A DNA stretch of 64,000 nt. It comes from Dysgonomonas sp. 25 (GTDB lineage: Bacteria > Bacteroidota > Bacteroidia > Bacteroidales > Dysgonomonadaceae). Positions 44,325 to 54,269 of the stretch are shown one piece after another. Every line of letters starts with the position of its first letter. Within the stretch, counting starts at the first letter, position 1. A model generated the notes under the pieces. That model did not search any database. It saw nothing but the letters and a program-made list of their open reading frames with translations, and was not told where the DNA came from. Both the position numbers and the translations under genes were made by a program. Location of the stretch: positions 9,714 through 73,713 of the forward strand of contig NZ_QVMN01000005.1 in assembly GCF_010501075.1 (NCBI RefSeq), read 5' to 3'.

Positions 44325-45218
44325 ATGACGCAGTTAATAGAAAAATATCTCAGATATCTCCGTTATGAGAGGAATTACTCCCCCCGTACGGAGATTTCTT
44401 ATTCAGAAGACCTGCGCCAGTTTTCGGTCTTTGTCGAGTCCGAACTCGGGCAGTCCGATGTGGCTGCTGTCGATGGCGACATTGTCCGCCGTTGGATTGT
44501 CTCGCTGATGGAGGCGGGTTTATCCGCCCGTTCTGTCAACCGGAAGCTTAGCGCGCTGAAATCCTTTATCCGCTATCTGCTGCGCATAGGGGAGTTGAAA
44601 GCCAACCCTTTGCGGAAAGTAGTAGGCCCTAAGGCTAAAAAGCCTATCCCTTCCTTTGTCAACGACGGGGATATGGAACACTTGCTGGACGAAGAAGATG
44701 CGGAAAATACCTTCGAGTCTATCCGCAACCGCCTGATGATGGAGCTTTTCTATGACACAGGTATGCGGCGGGCCGAATTGATAGGCTTGCAGGATGTAGA
44801 TGTCGACTTCTCGGCGCGAATGCTGAAAGTCACAGGAAAGCGGAACAAGCAGCGGCTGATTCCGATGAGTGATAAGCTTGTAGCCCAGATAATGGAATAT
44901 ATGCAGGTGCGCGACAGCGAAGTAGAAAACCTTTCGGGTTATCTCTTTGTTAGGACTAATGGCGGGCAACTCTATCCGATGCTTGTGCACAGAATAGTGA
45001 CAGGTGTACTGGAGTCGGTTCCGACCTTGTCGAAAACAAGCCCGCACGTGTTGCGGCACTCGTTTGCTACGGGTATGCTGAATAACGGGGCGGATATTAA
45101 TGCAGTAAAAGAATTGCTCGGTCATTCGAGCTTAGCCTCGACGGAGGTTTATACACATACATCATTCGAAGAACTAAAGAAAATATATAAACAGGCTCAT
45201 CCACGAGCCAAAAAATGA
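44325..45218 (+). CDS. xerC: Tyrosine recombinase, XerC type
   Basis: 297 residues. An N-terminal SAM-like DNA-binding domain (1-95) precedes the catalytic domain. Catalytic residues are Arg148 (TGMRRAEL), Lys172 (VTGKRNKQR), His241 and Arg244 (HVLRHSFATG), His267 (LGHSS) and nucleophile Tyr276 (STEVYTHTS). With its partner it resolves chromosome dimers at dif. Its housekeeping setting between rpsU and hpf argues against a phage integrase. The stop overlaps an ATG, and hpf starts 17 bases downstream. Confidence 0.92.
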   Translation: MTQLIEKYLRYLRYERNYSPRTEISYSEDLRQFSVFVESELGQSDVAAVDGDIVRRWIVSLMEAGLSARSVNRKLSALKSFIRYLLRIGELKANPLRKVVGPKAKKPIPSFVNDGDMEHLLDEEDAENTFESIRNRLMMELFYDTGMRRAELIGLQDVDVDFSARMLKVTGKRNKQRLIPMSDKLVAQIMEYMQVRDSEVENLSGYLFVRTNGGQLYPMLVHRIVTGVLESVPTLSKTSPHVLRHSFATGMLNNGADINAVKELLGHSSLASTEVYTHTSFEELKKIYKQAHPRAKK

Positions 45219-45220
45219 AA

Positions 45221-45227
45221 AAGGAGG
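45221..45227 (+). promoter_or_regulatory. Strong SD sequence of hpf
   Basis: AAGGAGG lies 8 bases before the hpf ATG at 45236, an ideal SD. It decides the start over the in-frame ATG at 45215, whose translation would run through the SD itself. Confidence 0.75.
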
Positions 45228-45235
45228 ACCAAACT

Positions 45236-45532
45236 ATGAACATTCAGATTCAGTCAGTGCACTTTGAAGCTGCATCACATTTGAAGGAGTTTATTGAAAA
45301 GAAGGTAAACAAGCTCGGTAAATATTCGGATTCTATCTTGGATGCCGAAGTTATCTTGAAAGTCGTAAAGCCCGAAGTGGCTAATAACAAAGATGCTTCG
45401 GTGAAGCTGAATATTAAAAACGGAGAACTGTTTGCCAATAAAGTGGCCGACACCTTCGAAGAAGCTATCACCCATTGCGTCGAAGCATTGGAAAAACAGG
45501 TTGTAAAAGCAAAAGAAAAAGAGCGGAACTGA
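45236..45532 (+). CDS. hpf: Ribosome hibernation-promoting factor (HPF/RaiA family, short form)
   Basis: 98 residues from the ATG behind the SD (MNIQIQSVHFEA). The fold of the family is seen in LKEFIEKKVNKLGKYSDSI and FANKVADTFEEAITHCVEALEKQ. It binds the 30S decoding region to inactivate ribosomes in stationary phase. The short form lacks the long dimerisation tail. It is the third gene of an rpsU-xerC-hpf group, all linked to ribosome or chromosome maintenance. The SD is unusual for this phylum. Confidence 0.92.
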   Translation: MNIQIQSVHFEAASHLKEFIEKKVNKLGKYSDSILDAEVILKVVKPEVANNKDASVKLNIKNGELFANKVADTFEEAITHCVEALEKQVVKAKEKERN

Positions 45533-45561
45533 TTACCGCTTAACCATATAGTTTAGTGCTT

Positions 45562-45588
45562 ACGGATTCTGTGTATATCGGAATCCGT
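45562..45588 (+). terminator. Terminator-like hairpin after hpf
   Basis: ACGGATTC and GAATCCGT pair over 8 bp with an 11-base loop, followed by a weak T run. It separates hpf from the tRNA promoter. Confidence 0.6.
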
Positions 45589-45651
45589 TTGCATTTGCAA
45601 CAGATAATACTCTTAAAAGTTCGGGATGGACAAAAATAAATACCTAAAGTG

Positions 45652-45682
45652 TTGTGATTGTAAAAAATAATTCCTAATTTTG
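45652..45682 (+). promoter_or_regulatory. Promoter of the tRNA-Thr/tuf unit
   Basis: TTG at 45652-45654 and TAATTTTG at 45675-45682 with a 20-base spacer, about 52 bases upstream of the first tRNA. Confidence 0.65.
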
Positions 45683-45734
45683 TCGCCGTTTCGCTCCGTA
45701 AAAAAGCGTAATAACGACAGAATTAGGAGTTTAT

Positions 45735-45808
45735 GCCTCTTTAGCTCAGCTGGCCAGAGCACGTGATTTGTAATCTCGGGGTCGTTGGTTCGAATCCGAC
45801 AAGAGGCT
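45735..45808 (+). tRNA. tRNA-Thr (anticodon TGT)
   Basis: 74 bases with acceptor stem GCCTCTT/AAGAGGC, D arm, anticodon loop TTTGTAA, and T arm with TTCGAAT. The middle pair of the anticodon stem is T-T rather than Watson-Crick. No CCA is encoded. Confidence 0.95.
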
Positions 45809-45826
45809 CAGAAAGTAGCGAAACAA

Positions 45827-45898
<72 letters not shown>

Positions 45899-45957
45899 CT
45901 ATTTTTGATTAAAAAGAATTTATTAAACATATTCTAACTAAATAATAAAAAGTAATT

Positions 45958-47145
45958 ATGGCAAAAGAACATTTTAACCGGTCGAAACCACACGTAAATA
46001 TCGGTACAATCGGTCACGTTGACCACGGTAAAACTACTTTGACTGCAGCTATTACTAAAGTATTGGCAGACAAAGGTCTTTCTGAAGCAAGATCATTTGA
46101 TCAAATCGATAACGCTCCGGAAGAAAAGGAACGTGGTATCACAATCAACACTTCACACGTAGAATATGAGACAGCTAACCGTCACTACGCACACGTTGAC
46201 TGTCCGGGACACGCCGACTATGTGAAAAACATGGTTACCGGTGCTGCTCAAATGGACGGTGCTATCATCGTTGTTGCAGCTACAGATGGTCCGATGCCTC
46301 AAACTCGTGAGCACATCCTTCTTGCACGTCAGGTAAACGTACCTCGTCTGGTTGTGTTTATGAACAAATGCGATATCGTTGAAGACGAAGAAATGTTGGA
46401 ATTGGTAGAAATGGAAATGCGTGAGCTTCTTTCATTCTACGATTTCGATGGCGACAATACTCCTGTTATCCGCGGTTCTGCTCTTGGAGCATTGAACGGT
46501 GTTGAACAATGGGTTGAGCAAGTAATGGAATTGATGAACAATGTTGATACTTGGATTCCACTTCCACAACGCGACGTTGACAAACCATTCCTTATGCCGG
46601 TTGAAGACGTGTTCTCTATCACAGGTCGTGGTACAGTAGCAACAGGTCGTATCGAAACAGGTATCATCAAAACTGGTGAAGAAGTTGCTATCATCGGTCT
46701 TGGAGCAGAAAATAAAAAATCAGTTGTTACAGGAGTAGAAATGTTCCGTAAAATCCTTGACGAAGGTCAGGCTGGTGACAACGTAGGTCTTTTGCTTCGT
46801 GGTATCGACAAAGAAGAAATCAAACGTGGTATGGTAATCACTCACCCAGGAAAAGTAACTCCTCACACTAAAGTGAAAGCTGAGGTTTATATCCTGAAAA
46901 AAGAAGAAGGTGGACGTCACACTCCATTCCACAACAAATACCGTCCTCAGTTCTACCTCCGTACATTGGACGTGACTGGTGAAATCACTTTGCCGGAAGG
47001 AACTGACATGGTAATGCCAGGTGATAACTTGACTATCACAGTTGAGCTTATCTACCCTGTAGCATGTAACGTAGGTCTCCGTTTCGCTATCCGCGAAGGT
47101 GGACGTACAGTAGGTGCTGGTCAGATTACAGAAATTCTTGACTAA
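45958..47145 (+). CDS. tuf: Elongation factor Tu
   Basis: 395 residues. The GTPase G1 motif GHVDHGKT is at residues 19-26, DCPGHADY is G3 and NKCD is G4. It delivers aminoacyl-tRNA to the ribosomal A site. Codon use is strongly biased, as expected for a highly expressed gene. It is preceded by two tRNA-Thr genes and followed by a terminator and tRNA-Trp, the order also known from the E. coli tufB region. Confidence 0.99.
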   Translation: MAKEHFNRSKPHVNIGTIGHVDHGKTTLTAAITKVLADKGLSEARSFDQIDNAPEEKERGITINTSHVEYETANRHYAHVDCPGHADYVKNMVTGAAQMDGAIIVVAATDGPMPQTREHILLARQVNVPRLVVFMNKCDIVEDEEMLELVEMEMRELLSFYDFDGDNTPVIRGSALGALNGVEQWVEQVMELMNNVDTWIPLPQRDVDKPFLMPVEDVFSITGRGTVATGRIETGIIKTGEEVAIIGLGAENKKSVVTGVEMFRKILDEGQAGDNVGLLLRGIDKEEIKRGMVITHPGKVTPHTKVKAEVYILKKEEGGRHTPFHNKYRPQFYLRTLDVTGEITLPEGTDMVMPGDNLTITVELIYPVACNVGLRFAIREGGRTVGAGQITEILD

Positions 47146-47157
47146 TACTCAATGTCA

Positions 47158-47187
47158 AAAGCCGGTTCGGTAAAACAAACCGGCTTT
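47158..47187 (+). terminator. Hairpin terminator of tuf
   Basis: AAAGCCGGTT and AACCGGCTTT form a 10-bp stem with a 10-base loop, just after the tuf stop. The following T run is short, so read-through into tRNA-Trp is possible. Confidence 0.8.
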
Positions 47188-47191
47188 ATTT

Positions 47192-47263
47192 ACGGGCGTA
47201 GTTCAGTGGTAGAGCGTTGGTCTCCAAAACCAAATGTCGGGAGTTCGAATCTCTCCGCCCGTG
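47192..47263 (+). tRNA. tRNA-Trp (anticodon CCA)
   Basis: 72 bases with acceptor stem ACGGGCG/CGCCCGT, anticodon loop CTCCAAA and T loop TTCGAAT. No encoded CCA end. It lies 38 bases before secE. Confidence 0.96.
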
Positions 47264-47301
47264 CAATAAATCTCAATGACTGAATATCAGAAACAGAGTC
47301 A

Positions 47302-47505
47302 ATGAAAAAAATAATTAATTACGTAAAAGATTCTTATAACGAACTTGTATATAAGGTAACTTGGCCTTCCAGGGCCGAACTCACCAATAGCGCGGTTCTT
47401 GTCCTGATTGCTTCCATCATTATGGCATTAATCGTTTGGGGAGTCGATTCTGCATTTGAGGCTATTCTGAAATTTTTCTACGGGCTTCTGCAAACCAAAA
47501 ACTAA
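47302..47505 (+). CDS. secE: Preprotein translocase subunit SecE
   Basis: 67 residues with one membrane segment (about 30-50) after the amphipathic SecE helix, including the conserved VTWPSRAEL near residues 18-27. It clamps SecY in the inner membrane translocon. This single-TM form is usual outside the Enterobacteria. It is followed by nusG after 3 bases, the standard pair. Confidence 0.96.
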   Translation: MKKIINYVKDSYNELVYKVTWPSRAELTNSAVLVLIASIIMALIVWGVDSAFEAILKFFYGLLQTKN

Positions 47506-47508
47506 GTT

Positions 47509-48054
47509 ATGTCTGAAATCGAAAAAAAATGGTATGTTTTGCGTGCTGTTAGCGGCAAAGAAACCAAGGTGAAGGAATATCTTGAAATGGAGATGCGGAA
47601 ATCCGAACTGGGAAAATATATTTCTCAAGTTCTTATTCCGACAGAGAAAACTTATACCATGCGTAACGGAAAGAAAGTGCTCAAAGAGCGTGCTTACCTT
47701 CCCGGTTACATATTGATAGAAGCTGCTCTGACGGGAGACGTCATTCATGAACTCCGCAACATCAACTTTGTTGCCGGATTTTTGCCTGATACACAAAACC
47801 CGCAACCGCTACGCCAGTCGGAAGTGAACCGTATCCTCGGTACTATGGACGAATTGGACGAGCAAGATGCCGAAATGGACATCGAGTACATTGTGGGCGA
47901 AAATGTGAAGGTGACCAACGGTCCTTTCTCGGGATTCTCGGGTATCATTGAAGAGGTGAACGCAGAGAAGAAGAAACTCAAAGTAATGGTAAAGATATTC
48001 GGACGGAAAACTCCGCTCGAATTGAATTACATGCAGGTCGAAAAAGAACAATAA
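47509..48054 (+). CDS. nusG: Transcription termination/antitermination factor NusG
   Basis: 181 residues. The NGN domain starts KKWYVLRAVSGKETKVKEYLE; the KOW domain is near residues 130-181 (VKVTNGPFSGFSGIIEEVN). It binds RNA polymerase and promotes processivity and coupling with translation. It lies between secE and rplK as in most bacteria. Confidence 0.97.
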   Translation: MSEIEKKWYVLRAVSGKETKVKEYLEMEMRKSELGKYISQVLIPTEKTYTMRNGKKVLKERAYLPGYILIEAALTGDVIHELRNINFVAGFLPDTQNPQPLRQSEVNRILGTMDELDEQDAEMDIEYIVGENVKVTNGPFSGFSGIIEEVNAEKKKLKVMVKIFGRKTPLELNYMQVEKEQ

Positions 48055-48118
48055 TAACTGGTTACGCGGTTAGGTTGTTCATCGTTTAAAATTTTTAAAC
48101 TCAAAAATTAGAAACAAA

Positions 48119-48562
48119 ATGGCTAAAGAAATTGCTGGACAATTAAAATTACAAATTAAAGGCGGTGCAGCAAATCCATCACCTCCCGTAGGACCTGCAT
48201 TGGGTTCGAAAGGAATCAACATCATGGATTTCTGCAAGCAATTCAATGCCAGAACTCAAGACAAAGCAGGTAAAGTATTGCCAGTGGTGATTACTTACTA
48301 TGCTGATAAGTCTTTCGATTTTATCGTAAAACAATCGCCAGTTCCGGTGATGTTGCTCGAAGCTTCTAAAGTTAAAGGCGGTTCGGCAGAACCTAACCGT
48401 AAAAAAGTAGCTGAGATAACATGGGATCAGGTGAAAGCAATTGCCGAAGAAAAAATGTCGGATTTGAACTGCTTTACGATGGAATCAGCTATGAAAATGG
48501 TTGCTGGTACAGCAAGGAGTATGGGTGTCGCCGTGAAAGGTGAATTTCCTGATGTTAAATAA
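48119..48562 (+). CDS. rplK: Large ribosomal subunit protein uL11
   Basis: 147 residues. [20 protein letters not shown] near the N-terminus and SMGVAVKG near the C-terminus are classical. It forms the GTPase-associated centre base with 23S rRNA and is needed for the stringent response signal. It is the first gene of the ribosomal part of the rplKAJL-rpoBC series. Confidence 0.98.
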   Translation: MAKEIAGQLKLQIKGGAANPSPPVGPALGSKGINIMDFCKQFNARTQDKAGKVLPVVITYYADKSFDFIVKQSPVPVMLLEASKVKGGSAEPNRKKVAEITWDQVKAIAEEKMSDLNCFTMESAMKMVAGTARSMGVAVKGEFPDVK

Positions 48563-48581
48563 TTAAACTTCAATTGAGACA

Positions 48582-49277
48582 ATGGGTAAACTTACAAAAA
48601 ATCAGAAGTTAGCATTCAGCAAGATTGAAGCAGGGAAGCAATATACTCTAAGCGAAGCTGCTGCGTTGGTAAAAGAGATTACGACAACCAAATTCGACGC
48701 ATCTGTCGATATTGATGTTCGTCTCGGTGTAGACCCGCGCAAAGCTAACCAGATGGTGAGAGGTGTAGTATCACTTCCTCACGGAACAGGAAAGCAAGTA
48801 AGAGTTTTGGTATTATGTTCCCCTGACGCCGAAGCGGCAGCTAAAGAAGCTGGAGCTGACTACGTTGGATTGGATGAATATATTGAAAAGATCAAAAGCG
48901 GTTGGACTGATATCGATGTTATCATCACTCAGCCTGCTATCATGGGTAAAGTAGGTGCTCTTGGACGTGTATTAGGACCTCGTGGCCTGATGCCTAACCC
49001 TAAGAGTGGTACTGTAACTGTGGATGTAGCAAAAGCTGTACAGGAAGTAAAATCAGGTAAGATTGACTTCAAAGTTGACAAAGCTGGTATCGTTCACACT
49101 TCAATAGGTAAAATATCTTTCACTCCGGAGCAGTTAAAAGATAACGCGAAAGAGTTTATAGCAACACTTATGAAGTTGAAACCGTCTTCTGCAAAAGGAA
49201 CTTATGTTAAGAGCATCGCCCTTTCGAGTACTATGAGTCCGGGTATTAAAATCGACCCTAAATCAGTTGAAAACTAA
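48582..49277 (+). CDS. rplA: Large ribosomal subunit protein uL1
   Basis: 231 residues; [19 protein letters not shown] and [18 protein letters not shown] are diagnostic. It binds the L1 stalk of 23S rRNA. In E. coli it also represses its own operon by binding mRNA near rplK; no clear mimic site was identified here by eye. Confidence 0.98.
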   Translation: MGKLTKNQKLAFSKIEAGKQYTLSEAAALVKEITTTKFDASVDIDVRLGVDPRKANQMVRGVVSLPHGTGKQVRVLVLCSPDAEAAAKEAGADYVGLDEYIEKIKSGWTDIDVIITQPAIMGKVGALGRVLGPRGLMPNPKSGTVTVDVAKAVQEVKSGKIDFKVDKAGIVHTSIGKISFTPEQLKDNAKEFIATLMKLKPSSAKGTYVKSIALSSTMSPGIKIDPKSVEN

Positions 49278-49292
49278 TTAAGAATTGGAATT

Positions 49293-49811
49293 ATGAGAAA
49301 GGAAGAAAAAGGCGCTATTATAGAAACTATTGCAGAAACTATCAAGCAATACGACAACTTTTATCTGACAAATATCGAATCGCTTAATGCAGTGAAAACA
49401 AGCGACCTCAGACGCGAATGCGCTAAGCAGGAAGTGCAACTGATGGTAGTGAAGAATACACTGCTCAAAAAAGCCTTGGAATCGCTCGAAGGAGACTATT
49501 CGGAACTATATACAGCACTGAAAGGTAATACTGCTATCATGTTTTCGAATGTCGCTAATGCACCTGCCAAAATCATCAAGCAGTTTGCAGGAAAAGACGC
49601 TGAAATTCCGGCTTTGAAAGCGGCATATGTTCAGGAAAGTTTCTATGTAGGAAAAGAACAACTACCGGCATTGGTAAATATCAAGAGCAAGACAGAACTC
49701 CTCGGAGAAGTTATCGGATTGCTTCAATCGCCAATCAAGAACGTTGTTTCGGCTCTACAATCGGGTGGAAATACCATCCATGGAGTTTTGGAAACTCTAT
49801 CTAAAAAATAA
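49293..49811 (+). CDS. rplJ: Large ribosomal subunit protein uL10
   Basis: 172 residues starting MRKEEKGAIIETIAETI. It anchors bL12 dimers to the ribosome through its C-terminal helix. KNTLLKKALE near residues 53-62 and the GNTAIMFS segment are typical. It is followed by rplL 42 bases later. Confidence 0.97.
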   Translation: MRKEEKGAIIETIAETIKQYDNFYLTNIESLNAVKTSDLRRECAKQEVQLMVVKNTLLKKALESLEGDYSELYTALKGNTAIMFSNVANAPAKIIKQFAGKDAEIPALKAAYVQESFYVGKEQLPALVNIKSKTELLGEVIGLLQSPIKNVVSALQSGGNTIHGVLETLSKK

Positions 49812-49853
49812 TCAAGTAAAAATAAATTCAATAACATTTTAAATTATAAAAAA

Positions 49854-50231
49854 ATGGCAGATATCAAAGCTATTGCAGAACAACTAGTAAACTTGACAGT
49901 AAAAGAGGTAAGCGAACTTGCTGAAGTTCTTAAGACTGAATACGGTATCGAACCAGCAGCGGCAGCAGTTGCAGTTGCAGGACCAGCAGCTGGTGGTGCA
50001 GCAGAAGCGGCAGAAGAAAAATCTTCATTCGATGTAGTATTGAAGTCAGCTGGTGCTAACAAATTGGCTGTTGTAAAAGCAGTTAAAGAAGCAGCAGGAC
50101 TTGGTTTGAAAGAAGCTAAAGATCTAGTAGATGCAGCTCCGGGTGAAATCAAAAAAGGAGTGAGCAAAGACGAGGCTGAAGCATTGAAAAAATCATTGGA
50201 AGAAGCAGGAGCTGAAGTTGAACTTAAGTAA
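49854..50231 (+). CDS. rplL: Large ribosomal subunit protein bL12
   Basis: 125 residues. The N-terminal dimerisation helices (1-32), an Ala/Gly-rich hinge (about 37-57) and the C-terminal factor-binding domain ([35 protein letters not shown]) are all present. It recruits translation factors. A hairpin with a T run separates it from rpoB. Confidence 0.98.
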   Translation: MADIKAIAEQLVNLTVKEVSELAEVLKTEYGIEPAAAAVAVAGPAAGGAAEAAEEKSSFDVVLKSAGANKLAVVKAVKEAAGLGLKEAKDLVDAAPGEIKKGVSKDEAEALKKSLEEAGAEVELK

Positions 50232-50258
50232 GCAAAGTCCTCTAAACTAGGATACTAT

Positions 50259-50296
50259 GGTTAAGAATCTTCCTCAACGAGGATTCTTAACCTTTT
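50259..50296 (+). terminator. Hairpin with T run between rplL and rpoB
   Basis: GGTTAAGAATC (50259-50269) pairs perfectly with its complement at 50282-50292; a CCTC/GAGG pair can form inside. Four T follow. It probably acts as a partial terminator lowering rpoBC output relative to bL12, as known for the E. coli operon. Confidence 0.75.
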
Positions 50297-50336
50297 CGCG
50301 TCAAATATCATTAGGTTCAATAAAATTGGTTTTTCC

Positions 50337-53300
50337 ATGTCTTCAACAAAAACAAATCAAAGAGTTAATTTTGCCTCAATCAAGAATCCGCTTCCTTATC
50401 CGGATTTCCTTGAAGTGCAGTTAAAGTCGTTCAGAGACTTTTTACAACTTGATACTCCACCAGAAAAAAGAAAAAAGGAAGGACTATATGAAGTTTTCGC
50501 CGAAAACTTCCCAATTGCCGATACACGAAACAACTTCGTGCTCGAGTTCTTGGATTACTTTATAGACCCCCCACGTTATACAATAGAAGAATGTCTCGAA
50601 AGAGGATTGACATATAGTGTTCCGTTAAAAGCGAAACTAAAACTGTATTGTACCGACCCTGACCACGAAGACTTCGACACCGTTATACAGGATGTGTATT
50701 TAGGATTGATTCCGTACATGACCGAAAAAGGTACGTTTGTGATAAACGGAGCCGAGCGTGTCGTAGTATCGCAATTGCACCGTTCGCCCGGTGTATTCTT
50801 CGGTCAGACGATGCATGCCAATGGTACCAAGCTTTATTCGGCACGTATAATACCTTTCAAAGGGTCATGGATCGAATTCGCAACCGACATCAACAATGTG
50901 ATGTATGCTTATATCGACCGTAAAAAGAAATTACCTGTAACAACGCTTCTCCGTGCCATCGGTTACGAGAGCGACAGGGATATATTGGAGATTTTCGATT
51001 TAGCCGAAGAATTCAAGGTTACTAAACAAAGTATCAAGAAGGCTGAAAACCGGAAACTTGCTGCGCGTATTCTGCGCACGTGGATGGAAGACTTTGTTGA
51101 CGAAGATACCGGCGAGGTAACGTCTATTGAACGTAATGAGGTTATTCTCGAACGCGAAACTGTGTTATCGAAAGACCATTTCGATTTGATTCTCGAATCG
51201 GGTGTTTCTACTATATTATTGCACAAAGAAGCTCAGAACCAATCGGATTTTGCGATTATCTACAATACATTGCAAAAAGACCCGAGCAACTCTGAGATTG
51301 ATGCAGTGCGCCATATCTACCGTCAGCTTCGCAGCGCCGAACCTGCCGACGATACCAGTGCACGCGAGGTGATAAACAATCTCTTCTTCTCCGAAAAACG
51401 TTACGATTTGGGAGAAGTAGGACGTTATCGCCTGAACAAAAAACTGAGTTTGTCTACACCGGATGACATCCGCGTATTGACAAAAGAAGATATCATCGAA
51501 ATCATCAAATACCTTATCGAGTTGATTAACTCGAAAGCGATTGTCGACGATATCGACCACTTGAGCAACCGTCGTGTGCGTACCGTAGGTGAGCAATTGT
51601 ACAACCAGTTTGGTGTAGGATTGAACCGTATGGCACGTATCATCCGCGAACGTATGAACGTGCGTGATAACGAGGTGTTTACGCCAATAGACTTGATTAA
51701 TGCAAAAACAATATCTTCGGTTGTAAATACATTCTTCGGTACGAATGCGCTTTCTCAATTCATGGATCAAACCAATCCACTGGCTGAGATTACGCACAAA
51801 CGCCGTATGTCGGCACTCGGACCGGGCGGTCTTTCGCGCGAAAGAGCAGGTTTCGAGGTGCGTGACGTTCACTATACACACTATGGTCGTCTTTGTCCGA
51901 TTGAAACGCCGGAAGGTCCGAATATCGGTCTGATTTCGTCTCTTTGCGTGTATGCGAAAATAAATGACCTCGGATTTATCGAAACACCTTACCGTAAGGT
52001 TGCTAACAAAAAAGTTGACCTCTCGGAAAATGGTATCGTTTATCTGGCTGCCGAAGAAGAAGAAGACAAGATCATAGCACAAGGTAATGCGCCGTTGAAC
52101 GATAACGGAACATTTATCAATTCGCGTGTAAAAGCCCGTCAGGATGCAGACTATCCGGTTGTATCGCCTGACGAAGTAGAATTGATGGACGTATCGCCTA
52201 CACAGATTGCATCCATTGCCGCTTCGTTGATTCCATTCCTGGAACATGACGATGCCAACCGTGCATTGATGGGATCGAATATGATGCGTCAGGCAGTTCC
52301 TTTGTTGCGTACCGAAGCGCCTATCGTAGGTACAGGTATCGAAGGACAGCTGATCCGCGACTCGCGCACACAAATCGTGTCCGAAGGAGCAGGAGAAGTT
52401 GTGTATGTAGATGCAAGTACAATCAAAATCAAATATGATCGTACGGATGATGAAGAATTTGTAAGCTTCGACGATGCTGTCAAGACTTATGAAATCCCTA
52501 AATTCCGTAAGACGAACCAGAATACAACAATTGACCTTCGCCCTGTTTGCGCCAAAGGCGACAGAGTAGTGGCAGGTCAAATCCTTACCGAAGGTTATTC
52601 GACAGAAGACGGAGAATTGGCCATCGGTAAGAACCTGAAAGTAGCCTTCATGCCTTGGAAAGGATACAACTTCGAGGATGCGATTGTGCTGAATGAGCGC
52701 ATCGTTCGCGAAGATATCTTTACTTCGGTACACGTCGAAGAGTTCTCGCTCGAAGTACGTGATACGAAGCGTGGGGTAGAGGAATTGACTTCCGACATCC
52801 CGAACGTGAGCGAAGAAGCTACAAAAGATTTGGACGAAAGAGGAATTATCCGCATCGGTGCGCGTGTTGCTCCGGGCGATATCCTTATCGGTAAGATTAC
52901 ACCTAAAGGAGAATCTGATCCGTCGCCGGAAGAAAAATTGCTTCGTGCAATCTTCGGTGATAAAGCAGGGGATGTGAAAGACGCTTCGTTGAAAGCCTCT
53001 CCATCGCTCAAAGGGGTAGTAATCGGAACAAATCTCTTCTCTAAAGCCAATAAGAAAGGTAAAACAAAACTTTCGAGCAAAGCATTGCTTCCTAAATTGG
53101 ACGAAGAGTACGATGAGAAGTTTGCAGCAGTGAAAACCGTATTGGTTGACAAGCTGTTGAAACTGACCGAAGGTAAAACTTCGCAAGGTGTAAAAGACTA
53201 TCTCAATGTAGACATCATACCGAAAGGTTCGAAATTTGCCAAAGGAGCGTTGGAAAACATCGACTACGAAACAATCCAAGTGAGCGGCTGGACAACAGAC

Positions 53301-54149
53301 GAGCACAAAAACGGTTTGATTCGCGATGTGATCGTAAACTTCCTGCGCAAATATAAAGAACTCGATGCCGAGTTGAAACGTAAACGTTTCGACCTGACTA
53401 TCGGAGACGAATTGCCATCAGGTATCGTACAGATTGCCAAAGTATATATCGCTAAGAAACGTAAGATACAGGTAGGTGATAAAATGGCAGGACGTCACGG
53501 TAACAAAGGTATCGTTTCGCGTATCGTCCGTCAGGAAGATATGCCGTTCTTACCGGACGGAACACCTGTCGACATCGTGTTGAACCCACTCGGGGTGCCT
53601 TCGCGTATGAACCTTGGTCAGATTTTCGAAACCGTATTGGGATGGGCAGGTAAAGAACTTGGAGTGAAGTTTGCAACCCCTATCTTCGACGGAGCAAGCC
53701 TCGACGATTTGAATGCCTGGACAGACAAAGCCAACGTTCCGCGTTACGGTAAAGTTCGTTTATTCGACGGTGGCTCGGGCGACCAGTTCGACCAGCACGC
53801 AACAGTAGGTATTATCTACATGCTGAAACTCGGTCACATGGTCGAAGACAAGATGCACGCACGTTCTATCGGTCCTTACTCGCTCATTACGCAACAACCT
53901 CTTGGAGGTAAGGCGCAATTCGGGGGACAACGTTTCGGAGAGATGGAGGTTTGGGCACTCGAAGCATTCGGTGCGGCCAATATCCTTCGCGAGATATTGA
54001 CTATCAAATCCGACGACGTGAACGGACGTTCGAAAGCATACGAAGCAATCGTGAAAGGCGAGCCTATGCCACAGCCGGGTATCCCTGAATCGTTGAACGT
54101 GTTGCTCCACGAAATGCGTGGTCTCTGCTTGAGCGTAACACTCGACTAA
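50337..54149 (+). CDS. rpoB: RNA polymerase subunit beta
   Basis: 1270 residues. The rifampicin region is visible as [20 protein letters not shown] and [20 protein letters not shown] near residues 475-515, without an obvious resistance change. The catalytic region [11 protein letters not shown] and C-terminal [24 protein letters not shown] are intact. With beta-prime it forms the active centre cleft. It follows a probable attenuator and precedes rpoC by 120 bases. Confidence 0.99.
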   Translation: MSSTKTNQRVNFASIKNPLPYPDFLEVQLKSFRDFLQLDTPPEKRKKEGLYEVFAENFPIADTRNNFVLEFLDYFIDPPRYTIEECLERGLTYSVPLKAKLKLYCTDPDHEDFDTVIQDVYLGLIPYMTEKGTFVINGAERVVVSQLHRSPGVFFGQTMHANGTKLYSARIIPFKGSWIEFATDINNVMYAYIDRKKKLPVTTLLRAIGYESDRDILEIFDLAEEFKVTKQSIKKAENRKLAARILRTWMEDFVDEDTGEVTSIERNEVILERETVLSKDHFDLILESGVSTILLHKEAQNQSDFAIIYNTLQKDPSNSEIDAVRHIYRQLRSAEPADDTSAREVINNLFFSEKRYDLGEVGRYRLNKKLSLSTPDDIRVLTKEDIIEIIKYLIELINSKAIVDDIDHLSNRRVRTVGEQLYNQFGVGLNRMARIIRERMNVRDNEVFTPIDLINAKTISSVVNTFFGTNALSQFMDQTNPLAEITHKRRMSALGPGGLSRERAGFEVRDVHYTHYGRLCPIETPEGPNIGLISSLCVYAKINDLGFIETPYRKVANKKVDLSENGIVYLAAEEEEDKIIAQGNAPLNDNGTFINSRVKARQDADYPVVSPDEVELMDVSPTQIASIAASLIPFLEHDDANRALMGSNMMRQAVPLLRTEAPIVGTGIEGQLIRDSRTQIVSEGAGEVVYVDASTIKIKYDRTDDEEFVSFDDAVKTYEIPKFRKTNQNTTIDLRPVCAKGDRVVAGQILTEGYSTEDGELAIGKNLKVAFMPWKGYNFEDAIVLNERIVREDIFTSVHVEEFSLEVRDTKRGVEELTSDIPNVSEEATKDLDERGIIRIGARVAPGDILIGKITPKGESDPSPEEKLLRAIFGDKAGDVKDASLKASPSLKGVVIGTNLFSKANKKGKTKLSSKALLPKLDEEYDEKFAAVKTVLVDKLLKLTEGKTSQGVKDYLNVDIIPKGSKFAKGALENIDYETIQVSGWTTDEHKNGLIRDVIVNFLRKYKELDAELKRKRFDLTIGDELPSGIVQIAKVYIAKKRKIQVGDKMAGRHGNKGIVSRIVRQEDMPFLPDGTPVDIVLNPLGVPSRMNLGQIFETVLGWAGKELGVKFATPIFDGASLDDLNAWTDKANVPRYGKVRLFDGGSGDQFDQHATVGIIYMLKLGHMVEDKMHARSIGPYSLITQQPLGGKAQFGGQRFGEMEVWALEAFGAANILREILTIKSDDVNGRSKAYEAIVKGEPMPQPGIPESLNVLLHEMRGLCLSVTLD

Positions 54150-54177
54150 AATAATGAGTTAATATGAAAATGTGCCA

Positions 54178-54211
54178 ATGTGCTAATGGCATTACAGAAA
54201 TTAGCACATTA
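54178..54211. repeat. Inverted repeat between rpoB and rpoC
   Basis: AATGTGCTAAT (54178-54188) pairs perfectly with ATTAGCACATT (54201-54211) across a 12-base loop. Further TTAGCATATTAGCTCATCAG-type words continue to about 54235. Similar TTAGC words occur near 20592-20619. No T run follows. Confidence 0.8.
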
Positions 54212-54269
54212 GCATATTAGCTCATCAGCACATTAAAATAAAATAACTCTTTATACAACAAAATATAAG

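Noticed and set aside
44325-45218. The tyrosine recombinase as a phage or island integrase
   Set aside because: It is of XerC length, lies between rpsU and hpf in a housekeeping setting, and no att duplication or phage gene was seen next to it or at the nearby tRNAs.
51216-53306. A 696-codon frame antisense to rpoB
   Set aside because: It mirrors the codon bias of the essential rpoB frame and has no recognisable domain. Similar antisense frames over glnS, the mannosidase and rpoC are rejected for the same reason.
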